From Capnocytophaga gingivalis ATCC 33624 (GTDB lineage: Bacteria; Bacteroidota; Bacteroidia; Flavobacteriales; Flavobacteriaceae), in the NCBI RefSeq assembly GCF_000174755.1, contig NZ_ACLQ01000006.1, positions 1 through 38,152 of the forward strand: a stretch of DNA of 38,152 bases, in the 5' to 3' direction. Below are positions 1-7,640 of this stretch, piece after piece. How positions within the stretch are numbered: the stretch's first letter is position 1; every line of letters begins with the position of its first letter. The position numbers and the translations under genes are program-made. A model generated the notes under the pieces. The model was not told where the DNA came from. It did no database searches and was given only the letters and a program-made list of their open reading frames with translations.

Positions 1-150
1 ACCCATGCCATCACTCCCCATGCAGGACTTTCTTTGGTCAACAAATACCAAATACAAGCTGGGTATTCCCTACCCCTGAGGAATGATGCTACTTTCCATG
101 GTTTTACCCTCTCAATTGTCATCAATGCTTTTGAACATTTCCCATGGTAA
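1..150 (+). CDS. C-terminal end of a possible outer-membrane beta-barrel protein (partial)
   Basis: Frame 1 is open from the window edge to TAA at 148-150 and gives the last 49 residues of a protein. The end reads as alternating hydrophobic/polar strands (GYSLPLRND, then GFTLSIVINAFEHFPW) and closes on an aromatic residue. That is the usual look of the last strand of a Bacteroidota outer-membrane barrel, but the fragment is too short to name a family. A frameshifted neighbour follows directly in the same frame, so this could also be the front part of a broken longer gene. Confidence 0.4.
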   Translation, partial: THAITPHAGLSLVNKYQIQAGYSLPLRNDATFHGFTLSIVINAFEHFPW

Positions 151-384
151 ACAAAGAGAGAAGCTATCCTCATTGCTCAAGCCTACAAGGAGCAATATCC
201 CAACCTGAGGAACACCATTACTAATAGAACAGAACTCCAACTACATTTTAAAGCTTGGATTGTTGAGGGAGAAGATGAGCTTTTTGGAGAGGTATGGGAT
301 TTCTATTACGTGATTTCCGATACTACAGGGCAAGTGGAATACACCTTTAATCACCATGGTAGACAAAATCCTCACTTAACTTAA
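143..384 (+). pseudogene. Small reading frame lacking an in-frame start, possible frameshifted gene
   Basis: After the TAA at 148-150 the same frame stays open for 77 codons to TAA at 382-384. It encodes a plausible soluble protein: KREAILIAQAYKEQYPNLR near the start, then GEVWDFYYVISDTTGQVEY. There is no ATG, GTG or TTG at the front of this frame. An ATG at 143-145 lies in another frame; deleting one A in the run after it would join ATG-GTA to this frame. I read this as a small gene with a one-base frameshift just after its start, or the rear half of a gene interrupted by the stop. No family is recognised. Confidence 0.35.
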
Positions 385-558
385 GATATACTCCTTAAAA
401 GAAAAAACTGATTTCCTTGAAAAATTAGATTTCTTTTTTATCACAAAAAAACCGAATGAATTTCTTAGGACAATTTAAATTGACAGATGAGAGCTCATAA
501 AAAGAACTCTTTTTATATTAAAAAGTTTGTTTTGAGACTACTGACACTTTCTCTCTCA

Positions 559-589
559 TTGACAAATTAATTTTTTTTAACTATCTTTG
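559..589 (+). promoter_or_regulatory. Bacteroidota-type promoter of glnS
   Basis: TTG at 559-561 is followed after 20 nt by TATCTTTG at 582-589, matching the Bacteroidota TTG / TAnnTTTG pattern. Transcription would begin near 595, leaving a leader of about 80 nt before the ATG at 679. The gap from 385 to 558 is AT-rich and shows no other feature I can support. Confidence 0.7.
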
Positions 590-678
590 CACTCTTGAAA
601 GAAGCCCTCTTTACAAGGGAGTGCTTTACTCAAAATCAAACCTTATATCTAAGACCTAAAAACCTTAAAAAAGCTAAC

Positions 679-2388
679 ATGGCAGAAGAAATCAAAGAAA
701 GATCCAACAATTTTATAGAAAATATCATAGAGGAAGACCTTGCAGGAGGTTTTTCTGCAAATAACTTGCGTTTTCGTTTTCCTCCAGAACCTAATGGCTA
801 CTTACACTTAGGGCATGCCAGTTCTATTTGCCTAAACTTTGGTTTGGGCTTGCGCTACAACGCTCCTGTGAATCTGCGTTTTGACGACACCAATCCCAGC
901 AAAGAAGAACAAGAATACGTGGATGCCATCCGTCGTGATGTAGCATGGCTGGGTTATAAGTGGGACAAGGAGTGCTATGCTTCTGACTATTTCCAAGAGC
1001 TGTATGACTGGGCTGTAATGCTTATAAAAAAGGGGAAAGCCTATGTGGACAAACAGACTTCTGAAGAGATTGCAGCTCAGAAAGGGACTCCTACCACTGC
1101 TGGTACAGAGAGCCCTTATCGCAACACCTCCCCAGAAGAGAACCTTGCTCTCTTTGAGCGTATGAAGAATGGCGAGTTCGCCAATGGTACCTATGTACTT
1201 CGTGCCAAGATAGATATGGCCTCACCTAATATGCTTATGCGTGACCCTATCATCTACCGTATTATGAATGCCTCCCACCATCGTACAGGTGATAAGTGGC
1301 ATATCTACCCTATGTATGACTGGGCACATGGCGAGAGTGACTACTTAGAACAGATATCACACTCTCTATGTACCTTAGAGTTTTTGCCTCATAGAGAATT
1401 ATATGACTGGTTTTTGGATCAGGTAATTCCCACCTCTACCCTTGCCGATGGAAAGGAAGTAGTACGCCCTAAGCAACGAGAATTTGCCCGACGTAACCTT
1501 AGCCATACCATTGTAAGCAAGCGCAAACTGCTGCAACTGGTTACTGAAAAATATGTAGCGGGTTGGGACGACCCTCGTATGCCTACCATTTCAGGATTGC
1601 GCCGCCGTGGTTATACTCCAGAAGCCATACGTAAGTTTGCCGATACCATCGGTATCGCTAAGCGAGAAAACTTGATAGATGTCTCTTTGTTAGAATTTTG
1701 TGTACGTGAAGACCTTAACAAGAAGGCCAATCGTGTGATGGGAGTATTAGACCCTGTAAAAGTCATCATTACCAACTATCCAGAAGGGCAAGAAGAGTGG
1801 CTTGAAGCTGAGAACAATCCAGAGGTAAGCCCTATGACTTATCGTAAGGTACCTTTCTCTCGTGAATTATATATAGAACGTGAGGACTTCCGCGAGGAAG
1901 CGGACAAGAAATATTTCCGCCTAAAATTAGGAGGAGAAGTTCGTCTAAAAAACGCCTATATCATTAAGGCTGAAAGTGTAGTGAAGGACAACGAAGGTAA
2001 CATCTTGGAAATACATTGTACTTATGATCCTGACAGCCGTAGTGGTAGTGGTAGCGAAGCAAGCACTCGCAAGGTAAAGGGTACCCTCCATTGGGTATCT
2101 GTACCTCATGCACTTACTGTAGAGGCACGCCTATATGATCGTCTCTTCACTGTAGCAGAACCCGATCGTCAAGAGGATAGTTTTCTTAATTACATCAACC
2201 CTGATTCACTAAAGGTAATTACCGCCTATGTGGAGCCCAGCCTACAAACAGCCAAAGCAGGTGATATTGTACAATTCCAGCGCTTAGGCTACTTTTGTGT
2301 AGATCCTGATAGCTCCCTTGACAAGCTTGTTTTTAATAAAACAGTAGGTTTGAAGGATACTTGGGAGAAAGTCAAAAGCGAGGAGTAA
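679..2388 (+). CDS. glnS: Glutaminyl-tRNA synthetase (GlnRS)
   Basis: This class I synthetase charges tRNA-Gln with glutamine in the cytoplasm. The 569-aa product aligns by eye with E. coli GlnRS from end to end. The N-terminus has NFIENIIEEDL and RFPPEPNGYLHLGHA (HIGH signature); the nucleotide-binding part has LRFDDTNP, YPMYDW and SLCTLEF. The KMSKS-equivalent loop is VSKRKL, followed by GWDDPRMPTISGLRRRGY. The C-terminal anticodon-binding barrels end in FNKTVGLKDTW. A TTG at 595 would add 28 unrelated residues and sits at the predicted transcription start, so I chose the ATG at 679. A standalone GlnRS suggests direct charging rather than the GatCAB amidotransferase route. A CAP-domain gene follows 24 nt later. 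Confidence 0.97.
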   Translation: MAEEIKERSNNFIENIIEEDLAGGFSANNLRFRFPPEPNGYLHLGHASSICLNFGLGLRYNAPVNLRFDDTNPSKEEQEYVDAIRRDVAWLGYKWDKECYASDYFQELYDWAVMLIKKGKAYVDKQTSEEIAAQKGTPTTAGTESPYRNTSPEENLALFERMKNGEFANGTYVLRAKIDMASPNMLMRDPIIYRIMNASHHRTGDKWHIYPMYDWAHGESDYLEQISHSLCTLEFLPHRELYDWFLDQVIPTSTLADGKEVVRPKQREFARRNLSHTIVSKRKLLQLVTEKYVAGWDDPRMPTISGLRRRGYTPEAIRKFADTIGIAKRENLIDVSLLEFCVREDLNKKANRVMGVLDPVKVIITNYPEGQEEWLEAENNPEVSPMTYRKVPFSRELYIEREDFREEADKKYFRLKLGGEVRLKNAYIIKAESVVKDNEGNILEIHCTYDPDSRSGSGSEASTRKVKGTLHWVSVPHALTVEARLYDRLFTVAEPDRQEDSFLNYINPDSLKVITAYVEPSLQTAKAGDIVQFQRLGYFCVDPDSSLDKLVFNKTVGLKDTWEKVKSEE

Positions 2389-2412
2389 GAATCTCTATTT
2401 TCAACTATTTTT

Positions 2413-2880
2413 TTGAAATTGGCTTACAGATTTTTTTACTTCCTATTATTCTCTTGTATTATCGCAAGTGCACAGGATACTCCTTTGAACAAAGAACTAC
2501 TTTTGGAGCTGGTCAATGCTCAAAGGAATCAAGGTTGCTTGTGTGGAGATACCTATTACCCAGCAGTACCTTCCTTGAAATGGAGTGATAAGCTCACTGC
2601 AATAGCTCAAAAGCACAGTGAAGAGATGTCTGTGCGCAAACAGCTTACCCACTATAGTAAGAATGGAGCTGATCCCGGAAAACGTCTGAGCAAGGCTGGC
2701 TACCATTGGCGCGCCTATGCTGAGAATATCGCTATGGGTAGTTTTCAGGAACGTACTGTTATCGAAGGATGGCTCAGTAGTCCCGCACATTGTGCTAACA
2801 TCATGAACCCTCACGTAAAAGAAATGGGAATAGCTCGTAAGGGCAGGTACTGGACACAAGTCTTTGGGAGTAAGGAGTAA
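2413..2880 (+). CDS. Secreted CAP-domain (SCP/PR-1-like) protein
   Basis: The 155-aa product has a signal peptide (residues 1-20, hydrophobic core FFYFLLFSCIIA, likely cut after ASA), then one CAP domain. Visible CAP signatures are LVNAQRNQGC, LKWSDKLTAIAQKHSEEM, the YAENIA segment, VIEGWLSSPAHCANIMNP (CAP2-type) and WTQVFG. The family is extracytoplasmic with diverse roles (binding, rarely proteolysis), so a precise activity cannot be given. Two cysteines in the QGCLCGD segment may form a disulfide. The start is TTG; no in-frame ATG would preserve the signal peptide. It lies 24 nt after glnS and is probably read from the glnS promoter. Confidence 0.85.
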   Translation: MKLAYRFFYFLLFSCIIASAQDTPLNKELLLELVNAQRNQGCLCGDTYYPAVPSLKWSDKLTAIAQKHSEEMSVRKQLTHYSKNGADPGKRLSKAGYHWRAYAENIAMGSFQERTVIEGWLSSPAHCANIMNPHVKEMGIARKGRYWTQVFGSKE

Positions 2881-2925
2881 AAAATGAAGAATGAAATATT
2901 ATAAATAGAATAAAATAATTATAAC

Positions 2926-4086
2926 ATGAAATATTTTTTTAAAATTTCTTTTATGGCATTAGCCATTGGTCTTTTGACCATAGGATGTAGTAAAAAAGGA
3001 GATGATGAAGTAACCCCTAATCCTAAAAACCCTTCTAATCCTACCAATCCTTCTAACCCCAGTAATCCTCCTGTAGCTTCCTCATTGAAGTTTACCCCTG
3101 AAAATCCCTCTGTAGAAGTGGAGAAAACAACTACAGTTGGCATAGTAGGGACTTGGAACACTACCGATAAGGTAAAAATAGACAATGAGGAAGTTGCTAC
3201 CCTACAAGGTGCTGTTCAGGATAACAAACTTACCGTCTTAGGTAAAAAAGCAGGAACAACCAAGGTACATATCCTCTCTGCTGACAACAAAGAAAGAGGA
3301 AGTTTTGAGCTTACTGTAAGCCCTAAACTTTTGCTCTCTTTCACCCCTGAAAAAGCCGTTGTAAAAGAAGGAGAAACCACTACAATTACTTTCAGTGGCG
3401 TATGGAATGCTACCGATAGAGTACAAATTGTCAATGGGGAAATAGCTCAACTACAAGGCAATGTAACTGATAACAAAATTACCCTTTTAGCCAAAAAAGC
3501 AGGGACTACCAAGGTAGAGATTTTCACTCAGGACAACCGCAGTCGAGGCAGTTTTGAAGTATCTGTGTATACCACGGCTAGTACCCTCAAGCTACCTCAT
3601 AAGAATCCCCTACCCCACTATAGGACTGATATTACCAATCGAGAGGAATACAAACGCCTTATAGAGGAAAGACTTGTGGCTTATGAAAAGCTAATGCTCA
3701 AATTAGAGAATTTAGAAAAATACCCTCTTGATATATATCGCTATAGAGATCAAGACGCTTTATATCAAGAAGGAATAAGAATCTCCAGAGCTGTGAAACA
3801 ATTTTATAAAGAAAATAAAGATACTGTCAGTGACAGGGATCTGAAGAATACTTATGAGAACCTACACCAATATGGAGTTTGTTATGCAGAAGTAGAGATT
3901 ATGGTTCGTATAGCTGAGCAATATCGCAAGAAATATCCTACCCATACCGAGATAGAGAATCTTATTAAAGAGAATTTCAATGGAGAATATGGCAACATAG
4001 ATGGCCCTAATCTTACTGATTATCTCAATAGAAATATGGTTGCTACCTACAATAAAATTATTGATATTGTAAACACCTTACAATAA
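2926..4086 (+). CDS. Surface-type lipoprotein with two tandem Ig-like repeats and a helical C-terminus
   Basis: This 386-aa protein begins with a lipoprotein signal (lipobox LTIGC, lipidated Cys21). SKKGDDE follows the Cys, resembling the Lys plus Asp/Glu surface-export signals of Capnocytophaga lipoproteins, so exposure on the cell surface is inferred. A low-complexity linker of Asn-Pro-Ser/Thr units comes next. Two similar ~80-residue units follow (residues about 54-131 and 136-216), each running from FTPE through VEVEKTTT/VKEGETTT, TDKVKI/TDRVQI and KKAGTTKV to GSFE; they look like bacterial Ig-like folds. The last ~165 residues are charged and helical (for example EEYKRLIEERLVAYEKLMLKLENLEKY). 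The function is unknown; adhesion or ligand binding is a guess. Confidence 0.75.
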   Translation: MKYFFKISFMALAIGLLTIGCSKKGDDEVTPNPKNPSNPTNPSNPSNPPVASSLKFTPENPSVEVEKTTTVGIVGTWNTTDKVKIDNEEVATLQGAVQDNKLTVLGKKAGTTKVHILSADNKERGSFELTVSPKLLLSFTPEKAVVKEGETTTITFSGVWNATDRVQIVNGEIAQLQGNVTDNKITLLAKKAGTTKVEIFTQDNRSRGSFEVSVYTTASTLKLPHKNPLPHYRTDITNREEYKRLIEERLVAYEKLMLKLENLEKYPLDIYRYRDQDALYQEGIRISRAVKQFYKENKDTVSDRDLKNTYENLHQYGVCYAEVEIMVRIAEQYRKKYPTHTEIENLIKENFNGEYGNIDGPNLTDYLNRNMVATYNKIIDIVNTLQ

Positions 4087-4090
4087 ATAA

Positions 4091-4153
4091 AAAATGAAGA
4101 GTGAAAAGTGAGAAATCATTTTTCACTCTTCTCTTTTTACTTTTCATTCTTCA
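4091..4153. repeat. Degenerate heptad repeat between convergent genes
   Basis: Read in sevens this stretch is AAAATGA, AGAGTGA, AAAGTGA, GAAATCA, TTTTTCA, CTCTTCT, CTTTTTA, CTTTTCA, TTCTTCA. Units on the left end in TGA (after the + gene). Most units on the right end in TCA or TTA (stops for the - gene). The right half includes the last codons and the stop of the minus-strand regulator. Confidence 0.6.
4096..4137. terminator. Bidirectional intrinsic terminator
   Basis: A perfect 12-bp stem pairs GAAGAGTGAAAA (4096-4107) with TTTTCACTCTTC (4120-4131) around a 12-nt loop. CTTTTT follows on the plus side, and an A-rich flank (TTTTT on the minus strand) lies on the other. It sits between the convergent lipoprotein gene and the response-regulator gene and can serve both. 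Confidence 0.7.
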
Positions 4154-4835
4154 CTAACCTATACCCTACTCCCTTAATTGTTTTTATTTTATTCTGGCCT
4201 ATTTTCTCTCGGATTTTCCGGATATGTACATCTATGGTACGATTTTTAGCCTGATGAGCATCTCCCCAAATATGCAAGGCAAGTTCCTCCCGAGTAAAGA
4301 GCTTTTCAGGGGCTGAGAGTAAGAGAGAGAGCAATTCAAACTCTTTCTTGGGAAGAACATATCTTTCTCCCCCTTTAAGAAGTGTATAAGAGTCTGGATC
4401 CAGTGAAAAATCATCATGTTGTACAAAAGTGTGTTGTGGTTCTTTCTTAGAGAGACAACACCTGACCAAAGCTTGTAACTTATAGATAAAAAGTTTTGGT
4501 TTTAAGTTTTTATAGATAAAATCATCAGCACCTGCTTCAAATCCTGCCAGAAGAGCATAGTCTTGATTTTCCTCAGCCAATAGTACCACTATAGGATAGG
4601 TAGGAAGTCCCATCTGGGGCAATTGTTCACACACTTCCACTCCATCAGTATCTGGAAGAAAAATATTAAGTAGCAAGAACTCTGGAGCAGCCTTCTTGGC
4701 TATGCGTAATGCTTGTGCCGCTGAAGTAGCTGTAAGAACTTCGAAACCCACTTGTTGTAACAAATTTGCCCTATGTTCTAACCATTGGATATCACTATCA
4801 ACTAATAAGATTCTTATAGGTGCTGCTTCCTCCAT
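4137..4835 (-). CDS. OmpR/PhoB-type response regulator with a degenerate receiver (D57N)
   Basis: The 232-aa protein has a receiver (about 1-122) and an OmpR-type winged helix (about 130-228), with the conserved RTIDVHIRKIREKIG and TIKGVGYRLV segments. It should bind DNA. The acidic pair is present (VDSD, Asp13/Asp15), but the phospho-acceptor position reads LLLN instead of LLLD (Asn57). The Thr/Ser switch before Ala is Leu86, Lys109 is kept, and the usual Pro after it is Asn. Ordinary phosphorylation is therefore unlikely. No histidine kinase gene lies nearby. Its start overlaps the thioesterase gene by 22 bp, so it is the last cistron of the lipid/ABC operon. It may be a constitutive or ligand-sensing regulator (inference). 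Confidence 0.85.
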   Translation of the reverse strand: MEEAAPIRILLVDSDIQWLEHRANLLQQVGFEVLTATSAAQALRIAKKAAPEFLLLNIFLPDTDGVEVCEQLPQMGLPTYPIVVLLAEENQDYALLAGFEAGADDFIYKNLKPKLFIYKLQALVRCCLSKKEPQHTFVQHDDFSLDPDSYTLLKGGERYVLPKKEFELLSLLLSAPEKLFTREELALHIWGDAHQAKNRTIDVHIRKIREKIGQNKIKTIKGVGYRLVKNEK

Positions 4836-5254
4836 TGTTCATAAAATTCAGGATTATAGAGGGATAGTGTTCCCTCCTTTAGAGTGGTGAAGACCTGTAT
4901 TGTCTCTCCTGTACATACCAATTCCTTAGCAGCATTGTAGATAAGATAATGAAAGACCAACTTGGCGGCTGTAGTATCCATATAATGTGCCTGTACCTCA
5001 AGGAGTTCCCCATAGCGTACCATTTTCTTATGTTCGCAGACACTCTTGACAATAGGAGTAGCAAACCCATGTCGTTCTACATCCAGATAGGAGATACCAT
5101 ACTTACGACCGAAAGCCTCTCGAGCATCTTCGAAATACTTGATATAGTTGCCATGCCAAACAATCCCCAAGGGATCTGTTTCGCTAAAGCGTACTCTTAG
5201 CTGTATACTCTCATATAGGGAGGTCGGATTATAGATTTCTTTTTGCCTTGTCAT
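4814..5254 (-). CDS. 4HBT-type acyl-CoA/ACP thioesterase (YbgC-like)
   Basis: The 146-aa hotdog-fold protein carries the 4HBT signature FSETDPLGIVWHGNYIKYFEDARE; Asp27 matches the catalytic Asp of YbgC-type enzymes. Such enzymes release acyl chains from CoA or ACP. It overlaps the upstream ABC permease by 26 bp and the downstream regulator by 22 bp, which implies translational coupling. With a FabZ-like dehydratase and an ABC exporter in the same operon, a role in making or trimming an unusual acyl chain (flexirubin/aryl-polyene type) is plausible. The actual substrate cannot be read from sequence. Confidence 0.85.
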   Translation of the reverse strand: MTRQKEIYNPTSLYESIQLRVRFSETDPLGIVWHGNYIKYFEDAREAFGRKYGISYLDVERHGFATPIVKSVCEHKKMVRYGELLEVQAHYMDTTAAKLVFHYLIYNAAKELVCTGETIQVFTTLKEGTLSLYNPEFYEQWRKQHL

Positions 5255-6503
5255 ATACTATAGAAATTACCATACAAAGAATAAAAAATAACAATAATAG
5301 TCCCACCCTGGGGAGTACAGAGGCGATACTTCCCGCTCGGAGGAATACTTCATAGAAAGCCTGTAACCCCCAGTTCATAGGGGAGATCCTCGCTATAGCC
5401 TGCATAAAAGATGGCATGGCAAAAACAGGAATCCACACCCCACCTATAGCGGCAAGGATTACCGTAAGCGTAGCGCCTAAGGGTGCTGACTGTTCCTGTG
5501 TCTGACAGAGTGTCCCCAAGAGTACCCCCAAGCCGATTGCTGCCAAGGTTGCGGAGGTAGCTACCAAAAAAAGAGACAACATCCGCCCTGTGATATCCAA
5601 GAGTGGCAAGCCCATAAGAGGGAAAATATACAAACCCATAAGCACCATTAGGGCAAACTGTAAAAGCCCTATTAAAAGAAAAACTCCTATCTTGGCCATG
5701 AGCAATTCCCCATAAGAGAGCGGAGAGGTCAATAGGCGTATATGAGTACCCTGTGTCTTCTCCCGTACAATATTTGCCGAAAGTGGAATAGTGATAAAAA
5801 AGATAGCAAAGAGTGCCCATGCAGGCACATTGTGCTGTACTGAATTGGGGAGCTGAGTCATCTCAGTAGGATTAATCTCAGAGAAAGTAATCATCTTCCT
5901 TCCTGTGGGAAAAGGCAGATGTTTATCTTCTCCTAATTCCTTCTCAAAAGCACTATAGATAAAAAGGTTTTCCACTTGGTACATCATCTTATCTATATGG
6001 GTTTTGATTACTTCTTTGTAAGAGAGAGATAAGGTAGGATCAAAGTACAATCGCACTTCCTTAGGATCTATTTCTTTTAATGGCTGCCTATGTACCTCCT
6101 CCTCCATAAAAGCACTAAGAATCCTATCAACATTCTCTTGTACTTCTGCTTGCAGATCAGCTGAAAGATGCTTTGGTAATACTATCGCCATGATATACTC
6201 TCCCTGGTGTACCAATCGCTTAGCTTTTTGTTCGTCCAATCCTTTGATTTGAGCATCAGTAACTACTGAGAAGAAATGCCCCCCTTCTATCCCCATGCGT
6301 ATGTGCTGTGATACCTCTCCATGGTCATTATCTACCAAGAGGATACGCATTTGCTGCTGGGAGATATTTCGGAAAGCCCCATCTTGCAAAAGAGTAACTG
6401 TGATGACCAAAACCAATGGCATCACAAAAAGAATGATAAGTCCTCCCAAGTCTCTACTAATAAGGAGGATTTCCTTGTAAATAGATGCAAAAAACTTATT
6501 CAT
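5229..6503 (-). CDS. ABC-2 type transporter permease
   Basis: The 424-aa protein has the ABC-2 permease (ABC2_membrane_3) plan. There is one N-terminal membrane helix (about 20-40, GLIILFVMPLVLVITVTLLQ), a large extracytoplasmic domain of about 180 residues, then five or so helices from about 230 to the end. The SANIVREKTQGTHIRLLTSPL segment between helices is typical of the family. It overlaps its ATPase gene by 8 bp and most likely pairs with it. The export substrate is unknown; neighbouring acyl-chain enzymes suggest a lipid or pigment. Confidence 0.88.
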   Translation of the reverse strand: MNKFFASIYKEILLISRDLGGLIILFVMPLVLVITVTLLQDGAFRNISQQQMRILLVDNDHGEVSQHIRMGIEGGHFFSVVTDAQIKGLDEQKAKRLVHQGEYIMAIVLPKHLSADLQAEVQENVDRILSAFMEEEVHRQPLKEIDPKEVRLYFDPTLSLSYKEVIKTHIDKMMYQVENLFIYSAFEKELGEDKHLPFPTGRKMITFSEINPTEMTQLPNSVQHNVPAWALFAIFFITIPLSANIVREKTQGTHIRLLTSPLSYGELLMAKIGVFLLIGLLQFALMVLMGLYIFPLMGLPLLDITGRMLSLFLVATSATLAAIGLGVLLGTLCQTQEQSAPLGATLTVILAAIGGVWIPVFAMPSFMQAIARISPMNWGLQAFYEVFLRAGSIASVLPRVGLLLLFFILCMVISIVYDKAKRNL

Positions 6504-7242
6504 AGGCCAGCTCCTGAGAAGTGAAACGAATAAAAACCTCCTCCAAGTGTTGCACTTTCTCCTGAGAGATAAGTTCTTTAGGAGTTCCTTGACAGAGGAG
6601 CACTCCCCTATCCAAAATAGCTACCCTATGGCAGAATTCTTGAGCTTCCTGCATGTGGTGAGAAGTATATAGGATGGACATACCCTGCTCATTGAGCTCT
6701 TTTAGATAATCTATAATGATATTCTTGGACATGACATCGACTCCAACAGTAGGTTCATCCAAGAAGAGCACTTCGGGGGTGTGCAGAATCCCCGCTAAAA
6801 GGTTGATACGGCGCTTCATCCCCCCAGAGAAGTGCTTGATCTTTCGATCAGCCACCTGTGAAAGCGCCACCCTTTCAAGTCCTTGAGAAACAAGATTTTG
6901 CAAATGTTTTCCCCGAAGACCATAAAGACTAGCAAAATAGCAAAGATTCTCCCTTGCTGTAAGTGTAGGATAAAGTGCATATTCCTGAGGCACCACCCCT
7001 ATCCTATAGCGAATCTGGTTGGCTTGTCCCTTAAAAGACAAGCCACAGATAGAGAACTCCCCCGCAGTAGGGGTTATTTCCCCCATAAGGATGGACATGA
7101 GCGTGGTCTTCCCTGCCCCATTGGTACCAAGCATACCAAAAATCTCCCCTTTCTCCACCGAAAAAGAAAGATCCTTCAGTGCAAAATGGGGTGATTGTTT
7201 ATATTTTTTATAGAGATTGACGACCTCTATTACCTTACTCAT
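6496..7242 (-). CDS. ABC transporter ATP-binding protein (ABC-2 exporter)
   Basis: The 248-aa ATPase has Walker A GTNGAGKTT, a Q-loop in GVVPQEYALYP, the signature FSGGMKRR, Walker B VLFLDEPTVGVD and an H-loop in TSHHMQEA. The pattern is that of the DrrA/CcmA-like ATPases that drive ABC-2 exporters. Its ATG shares ATGA with the stop of the upstream unknown gene, and its end overlaps the permease gene by 8 bp, so the three should be made together. Confidence 0.93.
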   Translation of the reverse strand: MSKVIEVVNLYKKYKQSPHFALKDLSFSVEKGEIFGMLGTNGAGKTTLMSILMGEITPTAGEFSICGLSFKGQANQIRYRIGVVPQEYALYPTLTARENLCYFASLYGLRGKHLQNLVSQGLERVALSQVADRKIKHFSGGMKRRINLLAGILHTPEVLFLDEPTVGVDVMSKNIIIDYLKELNEQGMSILYTSHHMQEAQEFCHRVAILDRGVLLCQGTPKELISQEKVQHLEEVFIRFTSQELAYE

Positions 7243-7640
7243 GTGTTTGAGGGAAAATTGGTTAGTTCTTCTACAGAAATATCAAAAATTTCCGCATATT
7301 TTTTCAATGTTTTTTCAGAGAGCTTAGCAAATACTTTAGGGCGTGCATGTCTTTTGATAATCCATTGCCACTTGTCCATATAACTGGCCAAGGTAGCCCA
7401 GTCCATGCGTGCACGAGCCATGTAATAGACAATAGGGCTCTGCTTACCTGCTTGTATCAGCTCCTTCGCTTTTTGCATTTGCTCATGCAAAAGATTCATA
7501 GAGGATTCTATCGCAATATCCTTGACCTCCCAGCCTTCGCTGAGAGCCGTTGTGTAATTTCCTTGATTATCGGTTACATAACAAACCTCCTTAAGCCCCT
7601 CCAAAGCCCCCTTCTGGTTAGGCATCTCTTGTTCTTTCAT
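7239..7640 (-). CDS. Conserved hypothetical protein of the lipid/ABC operon
   Basis: A 133-aa soluble, mostly helical protein. I chose the ATG at 7640 because it overlaps the dehydratase stop as ATGA; a longer frame to 7724 would lie inside the dehydratase gene. Recognisable stretches are VCYVTDNQGNYTTALSEGWE near the front, SPIVYYMARARMD in the middle and a C-terminal part WQWIIKRHARPKVFAKLS...YAEIFDISVEEL. The end resembles a helix-turn-helix or small helical adaptor, but I cannot assign it. From memory, similar small proteins sit in flavobacterial pigment-type clusters; that is unverified. The stop overlaps the ABC ATPase start (ATGA). Confidence 0.8.
   Translation of the reverse strand: MKEQEMPNQKGALEGLKEVCYVTDNQGNYTTALSEGWEVKDIAIESSMNLLHEQMQKAKELIQAGKQSPIVYYMARARMDWATLASYMDKWQWIIKRHARPKVFAKLSEKTLKKYAEIFDISVEELTNFPSNT

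Noticed and set aside
595-678. TTG start giving a longer GlnRS
   Set aside because: The extra 28 residues resemble no GlnRS and the TTG lies at the predicted transcription start; the ATG at 679 begins the conserved protein.
4696-4890. Plus-strand open frame inside the regulator gene
   Set aside because: It is a shadow of the regulator and thioesterase genes, with no start context and no protein-like pattern.
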